Source of the DNA: Gammaproteobacteria bacterium | Lineage (GTDB): Bacteria; Pseudomonadota; Gammaproteobacteria; Steroidobacterales; UBA11654 | Assembly (NCBI GenBank): GCA_002717445.1 | Contig: PBDY01000016.1 | Coordinates: 1-48,569, forward strand | Length of the DNA stretch: 48,569 nucleotides | Reading direction: 5' to 3' | Shown: positions 44,898-48,569 of the stretch, in pieces | How the letters are laid out: every line of letters begins with the position of its first letter | How positions within the stretch are numbered: position 1 is the first letter of the stretch | Notes under the pieces: model-generated | The model's database searches: none | What the model was told of the DNA's origin: nothing | The model's input: the letters and a program-made list of their open reading frames with translations, nothing else | Program-made: the position numbers and the translations under genes

Positions 44898-44900
44898 TGA

Positions 44901-45458
44901 TTAGTTCTCCATCTGAGATTTCCATGCTTTGTAACCAAAGCAAATAATAATCAGATAAGCAAAAAATAGGCCTGCGGTTAAATACAGATCTCTGGAAATG
45001 AAAAGAAACACCGATATGAAGTCTATGACGAACCAATAGATCCAGTTTTCTAAGAATTTTTTTGCCACTAGATAGGTCGTCAGAACTGCCCCCCAAGTGG
45101 TCAATGAATCCCAAAAAGGCAATGCGGCATCTGTAAATCTCTCCAATAATAATCCAAATACGATGCTCATCACTAAGATTCCGCTGATGATTTTAATGTG
45201 GTCCAAAAAAGCCATTGTATTGACTTCAAAACCAACCTCTGAGTTCCTTTTGTTCCATTCTATCCATCCATAGATGCCCATAATGATATAAAAAATCTGC
45301 AACAAGGATTCCATATAAAGATTTGCTTGAAACATGATGAAAGAATAGAGGCAAGAACTGACGATCCATGCGGACCAGCAGAGGATATTCTGTCTAACAG
45401 CCAATACCAAATAGAGAATTGCTGTAAAAACGGCAATGATCTCTATTGGACTCATCAT
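44901..45458 (-). CDS. PnuC-family transporter, probably thiamine (PnuT)
   Basis: A 185-residue inner-membrane protein of the PnuC family, with about seven helices and the blocks IYGWIEWNKRN, TTYLVAKKFLENWIYWFVID and SRDLYLTAGLFFAYL. PnuC imports nicotinamide riboside; PnuT members import thiamine and are typically recognised by linkage to TPP riboswitches, as here. Facilitated diffusion driven by phosphorylation fits the kinase immediately downstream. Family assignment is firm; the thiamine specificity is from context. Confidence 0.88.
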   Translation of the reverse strand: MMSPIEIIAVFTAILYLVLAVRQNILCWSAWIVSSCLYSFIMFQANLYMESLLQIFYIIMGIYGWIEWNKRNSEVGFEVNTMAFLDHIKIISGILVMSIVFGLLLERFTDAALPFWDSLTTWGAVLTTYLVAKKFLENWIYWFVIDFISVFLFISRDLYLTAGLFFAYLIIICFGYKAWKSQMEN

Positions 45459-45464
45459 TAAAAC

Positions 45465-47603
45465 CTAGAACTCATATCTAACCGAAATACCCATGTGTCT
45501 CAAATCCCCCTGTCGTTCAAACAGTGTTCTTGGGAAAGTGGGTGGAACGTTTCCAAAATAAAAACCCCTCAATGAATAATACTCATCAAAAAGATTTCTT
45601 ACCCAGAATTCATAACTCCATTGTTCTTTCTGATAGCCGATGACAAGATTGGCAAGGGTGTATGACGATGACTTATTGTCATGCGAATCGGAGTAATAAA
45701 AATCACTCTTACCATTCACATCAAAGCCCATATAGAAAGATTCAATTGGGAACCATCGCATGCCAATGGCAAAGGTTCGCTCAGGAGCATGTGCCTGCGC
45801 CCTTCCATTTTGTGCATTCGTCATATCCCAATGGTTGACCTCTGTTTTTAATAGACCAATGGAGGCAAATAAATTTAAAGCATCAGTGGGTTGAGACTTG
45901 ATGGATAGTTCCATTCCGTAATTCTTTCCACTGGCTGCATTTTGAGTCAAGAATGTAAAGGTGTTTGGATCATTTGGATCAACTTGGGTTGAAGCCATGA
46001 CTTGTTGGTCTTTTCGGTCTGAGTAAAAGACGATGGCATCAAGATTGGTGTCTGAGCCAGAAAATTGTCTGTTGATACCGACCTCATAGTTCCATAAATA
46101 CTCCGGATCATAAATCAATGCATCGGCATAGAGATCATCAGAAAAGCCGGAGCCAAGATTAAAACCGCCCGCTTTGTAGCCCCTGCTGATACTGGCATAA
46201 ATATTCACCTCATCGCTCCAATCTTTCGTCAAAGAGAGCTTGCCGCCCAACATCTGATCATTGGGATTAAATTGTTCACCAAATGTATCGCTGTAATGGG
46301 CTTCCCAATCTTCCCATCGCATACCAAAACTCAGTGTGAGTGTTTCTGAAAGAAGGTAGTCAAATGTTCCGAATAATGCTTTATTCTGAGAATCGTAATT
46401 TCTCATTCCGGTTACATTCTTTATGTAAGGAGGCCATGAGCTGGATGGATTGATATAAGTGCCTAAATCAGTGATGTCATTCTGCTCATCTAAATCCAAA
46501 TAGTAGGCACCCAATACCCATGCAAAAGCCTGACCCGACTCAATGCTCAAGGGATCTGAAAGCAATCTAAATTCCTGATTAAATGATTTTCTTGATCGAA
46601 GAGTCTCGGAGAAAAAATCATACGTATAGGGTGCGTTGTCAATCGGATTGCTCCAATCGGCATCGTAGCTGATTAAGATGTCAGAGCTCGTTCCACTGGT
46701 CAGGCTTTGGAATGAAATGCCCTCTCTTTTGTGATAAACCTTTATGCCGTATGAATTGGAATCTTGAGAATCGAATCCGGGTTTATCGGAAAGCGTGTTG
46801 AGGCTTCCATCGGTGGTCCATGAATCGGACATGGCCTCAAAATCAGACTTTTGAAGCAACAGCTTTAGATCGGTATTCTCGTTCAATTGATAGTTCAATT
46901 TAAATCGAGCCGTCAGCTCATCCTTACCGGTCGTGTCCTCGCGATTAAGATACGTGTTTTTTCGAAACCCATCGCTTTTGTCCTGCCGGATTGAAATCCG
47001 ATATTGTGCATCTGGATTGTCTTCAAGCGGTCCGCCAAAAACGAGACCTGCTGAATGCACTCCGTCTGAACCCATCATCAATTCTGAGAGTCCTGAGAAA
47101 ACCTTTGTTGGGTCTTTCGATTGCATGTAGATCATCCCGGCAAGTGCATTGGCGCCCATGCGAGACCCCTGAGGTCCTCGATGCACCTCGATCTGCTCCA
47201 TATCAAAGCTGCTGGAAATGCCGCCTTGACCTGAAAAATCAATGTCGTCAATCATGAGCCCCACCGATGAGTTCGGCGTGCCTTCATAGCCCGACTGTTC
47301 GCCGATGCCCCTGATCTGAAAATACCTTGGACGACCATCGCTCAATGCAAAATTGAGGTTTGGAACCAAAAATGAGAGTTGTTCTAAATGCTTGATCGGT
47401 TCTGCTTTCAGTTGCTCCTCATTGAGAACAAACAGACTTCCATCGTTTTTCTCAAGAGTGATTTCTCTATAACTCCCTTTAACGATGATCTCCTCGATCT
47501 CCGTTGCATTCATTTGCAACGGGACAAATACGATTGAAATCAAACTGAGGATCAGTGACTTGAAACAGGGATTAATATCATTGGATAAAGACTTATTTTG
47601 CAT
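45465..47603 (-). CDS. TonB-dependent receptor, TPP-regulated, probable thiamine uptake
   Basis: A 712-residue outer-membrane receptor with a signal peptide (about residues 1-33, ending MNATE). A TonB-box-like IEEIIVKGSY, the plug (VLNEEQLKAEPIKHLEQLSFLVPNL, IRGIGEQSG, IEVHRGPQGSRMGANALAGMI) and a barrel ending ISVRYEF follow. Translation starts at the ATG at 47603 with a strong GGAGGTG site. It is the first gene after a TPP riboswitch, like the OMR-type receptors linked to thiamine in other bacteria. Thiamine or a thiamine precursor is therefore the probable ligand. Confidence 0.93.
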   Translation of the reverse strand: MQNKSLSNDINPCFKSLILSLISIVFVPLQMNATEIEEIIVKGSYREITLEKNDGSLFVLNEEQLKAEPIKHLEQLSFLVPNLNFALSDGRPRYFQIRGIGEQSGYEGTPNSSVGLMIDDIDFSGQGGISSSFDMEQIEVHRGPQGSRMGANALAGMIYMQSKDPTKVFSGLSELMMGSDGVHSAGLVFGGPLEDNPDAQYRISIRQDKSDGFRKNTYLNREDTTGKDELTARFKLNYQLNENTDLKLLLQKSDFEAMSDSWTTDGSLNTLSDKPGFDSQDSNSYGIKVYHKREGISFQSLTSGTSSDILISYDADWSNPIDNAPYTYDFFSETLRSRKSFNQEFRLLSDPLSIESGQAFAWVLGAYYLDLDEQNDITDLGTYINPSSSWPPYIKNVTGMRNYDSQNKALFGTFDYLLSETLTLSFGMRWEDWEAHYSDTFGEQFNPNDQMLGGKLSLTKDWSDEVNIYASISRGYKAGGFNLGSGFSDDLYADALIYDPEYLWNYEVGINRQFSGSDTNLDAIVFYSDRKDQQVMASTQVDPNDPNTFTFLTQNAASGKNYGMELSIKSQPTDALNLFASIGLLKTEVNHWDMTNAQNGRAQAHAPERTFAIGMRWFPIESFYMGFDVNGKSDFYYSDSHDNKSSSYTLANLVIGYQKEQWSYEFWVRNLFDEYYSLRGFYFGNVPPTFPRTLFERQGDLRHMGISVRYEF

Positions 47604-47682
47604 GGTTCACCTCCGCCATTTACTGGAACAGGACCGGCTCCAAATAACCAAGTCCATCACCCATTATTTTTTTCATTTGGAT

Positions 47683-47768
47683 TATGCGATTCCTCCGCCA
47701 TCATTATATGGTTCAGGTTCAAAGGGTTCCCCTAAAGGTCTCAGGCAAAAGCCGCCCCTTGCACGTGT
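47683..47768 (-). ncRNA. TPP riboswitch (THI element)
   Basis: Read on the minus strand, the conserved blocks occur in order: GGGGCGGC with a GGC-TTTT-GCC hairpin, CTGAGA, ACCCTTTGAACCTGA, then CCAT-ATAATG-ATGG closing P5 into GGCGGAGGAA. Thus both the pyrimidine- and pyrophosphate-sensing helices are present, and the P3 arm is short. It binds thiamine pyrophosphate and normally represses the genes after it. Between aptamer and start codon is a hairpin (47631-47655) with no T run, followed by the Shine-Dalgarno sequence at 47608-47614, so control of translation is more likely than termination. It precedes the receptor, PnuC-type carrier and kinase genes. Confidence 0.93.
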
Positions 47769-47812
47769 CGCTATCATAGTATATTGACCCAATATTTGCT
47801 ATCGTTCTCAGC

Positions 47813-48569
47813 ATGAGTGAAGAAAAGAATTACGATTACAAAACCATCGATGCGGTGGTGAATATTTGGACCAAAGAGGCCCTCTCGCAAAGACCGGATT
47901 GGGGCGATGACTTCTTTGTTGGAAAGATGAATGCCAAGGACTCTTTGATGACCGGTCTTTCACTCGATGAGATGATTGAGCGGATGGAAACGGCCGGCAT
48001 TGAAAAAGCGTTTTTGATCGCTGCTCATTCAGGAAGAGTCGGTATGCCGGGTTGCTATCACATGCCTTACGAGATCGTCGCAAGAGCATGCGAGAAATAC
48101 CCCGATCGTTTTTATGGGCTTGCAGGCATTGATCCTTTTGATGGAATGGATGGCGTGAGAGCATTTGAAGATGCCGTGCAAAACATGGGTTTTATTGGTG
48201 CTCATCTCTATCCACACTGGTTTGAATTGGCACCGGATCATGCCAAATACTATCCGTTTTATGCAAAATGTTGTGAGTTGGATGTTCCTATTCAAATGCA
48301 AGTGGGTCAGTCGATGGTCTACTCAAAAGAGTATCGCACAAGAAGCGTTGGCCAACCCATCACACTCGATACAGTGGCTTGCGATTTGCCAGAATTGAAA
48401 CTCATCGGGATTCATGTCGGGATTCCATGGCACGATGAGATGATCTCAATGGCTTGGAAACATGAAAATATTTACATTGGGTGCGATGCCCATCGACCGA
48501 AATATTGGCCCAAGAGTTTCACTCATTACGTCAACAGTTACGGCCAAGACAAAGTCATCTTTGGAACTG
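47813..48569 (+). CDS. Amidohydrolase-2 (ACMSD-like) family protein, 3' end beyond the window
   Basis: An open frame from the ATG at 47813 runs to the window edge (252 codons seen). It has the Amidohydro_2 layout: an N-terminal strand YKTIDAVVNIW, in which the usual HxH metal motif is replaced by a D-A-V-V-N stretch, then DPFDG, GAHLYPHW, HVGIPWHDEM and GQDKVIFGT at the edge, where an aspartate would normally follow. Members are metal-dependent decarboxylases or hydrolases of aromatic and related acids. The missing N-terminal HxH suggests a variant or different metal use. It diverges from the TPP-led operon across a 209-base gap; no Shine-Dalgarno is evident. Confidence 0.85.
   Translation, partial: MSEEKNYDYKTIDAVVNIWTKEALSQRPDWGDDFFVGKMNAKDSLMTGLSLDEMIERMETAGIEKAFLIAAHSGRVGMPGCYHMPYEIVARACEKYPDRFYGLAGIDPFDGMDGVRAFEDAVQNMGFIGAHLYPHWFELAPDHAKYYPFYAKCCELDVPIQMQVGQSMVYSKEYRTRSVGQPITLDTVACDLPELKLIGIHVGIPWHDEMISMAWKHENIYIGCDAHRPKYWPKSFTHYVNSYGQDKVIFGT

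Noticed and set aside
47808-48164. 118-codon frame on the minus strand at the window end
   Set aside because: It is the shadow of the amidohydrolase-2 gene on the plus strand, which has clear family motifs and is open to the window edge.

Overview
The window looks like a piece of a low- to mid-GC marine gammaproteobacterial chromosome. The reasons are the recA-recX-alaS gene order, a gamma-type GlnS and RecA, three large TonB-dependent receptors, many MFS exporters, tight gene packing and short AT-rich spacers. A SAR86-like or related oligotrophic lineage would fit, but that is an inference from gene content and style, not a phylogeny. I see no rRNA, tRNA, CRISPR array, insertion sequence, integrase or phage gene.

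Layout. (1) 1-3942: the 3' part of a TonB receptor, a terminator, and a periplasmic gamma-glutamyltransferase. (2) 3996-6156, minus: a cupin, fatty acid desaturase and PlsC-like acyltransferase operon. (3) 6247-7862, plus: a SAM-II riboswitch with an intrinsic terminator and a drawable antiterminator, controlling O-acetylhomoserine sulfhydrylase and a tiny translationally coupled HTH-like protein. (4) 7926-12050, minus: recA-recX-alaS, with a 26-bp tandem duplication over the alaS stop codon. (5) 12108-17321: an EamA exporter with a CysB-like regulator, a serine hydrolase, an NAD(P)-binding lipoprotein-like protein and a sorbosone-dehydrogenase-type beta-propeller. (6) 17331-26710, minus: a seven-gene operon for a periplasmic type II DMSO-reductase-family molybdoenzyme (catalytic subunit, TorD chaperone, Fe-S subunit), an MFS transporter fused to a C-terminal cytochrome c domain, a second MFS carrier, an isochorismatase-type amidohydrolase and a polysaccharide-deacetylase-type hydrolase, closed by a strong terminator. 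moeA (molybdenum cofactor) diverges from it. (7) 28052-34569: an unknown membrane protein, a YhhQ-type transporter, a PepSY protein, an alpha/beta hydrolase whose nucleophile serine is replaced by histidine, an FAD oxidase and a dihydropyrimidinase-type hydrolase. (8) 34594-40985: a TonB receptor, MFS, SDR and glnS. (9) 40988-47768, minus: a TPP (thiamine pyrophosphate) riboswitch followed by a close-packed six-gene run: TonB receptor, PnuC-type transporter, small-molecule kinase, a second MetY, an alpha/beta hydrolase and MetA. (10) 47813-end: the 5' part of an amidohydrolase-2 family gene.

How the genes work together. Two metabolite-sensing RNAs divide methionine synthesis: one metY copy is under SAM control, and the other, with metA, lies downstream of a thiamine-salvage set under TPP control. 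The TPP-led operon reads as capture of thiamine at the outer membrane, passage through the inner membrane and trapping by phosphorylation. The molybdoenzyme operon reads as a catabolic pathway that oxidises a small, probably nitrogen-containing, compound in the periplasm, passes electrons to cytochrome c, and imports and hydrolyses the product. It has no recognisable gamma (haem b) subunit, and the MFS-cytochrome c fusion lies where an electron acceptor would be expected. This operon is my main candidate for an undescribed system.
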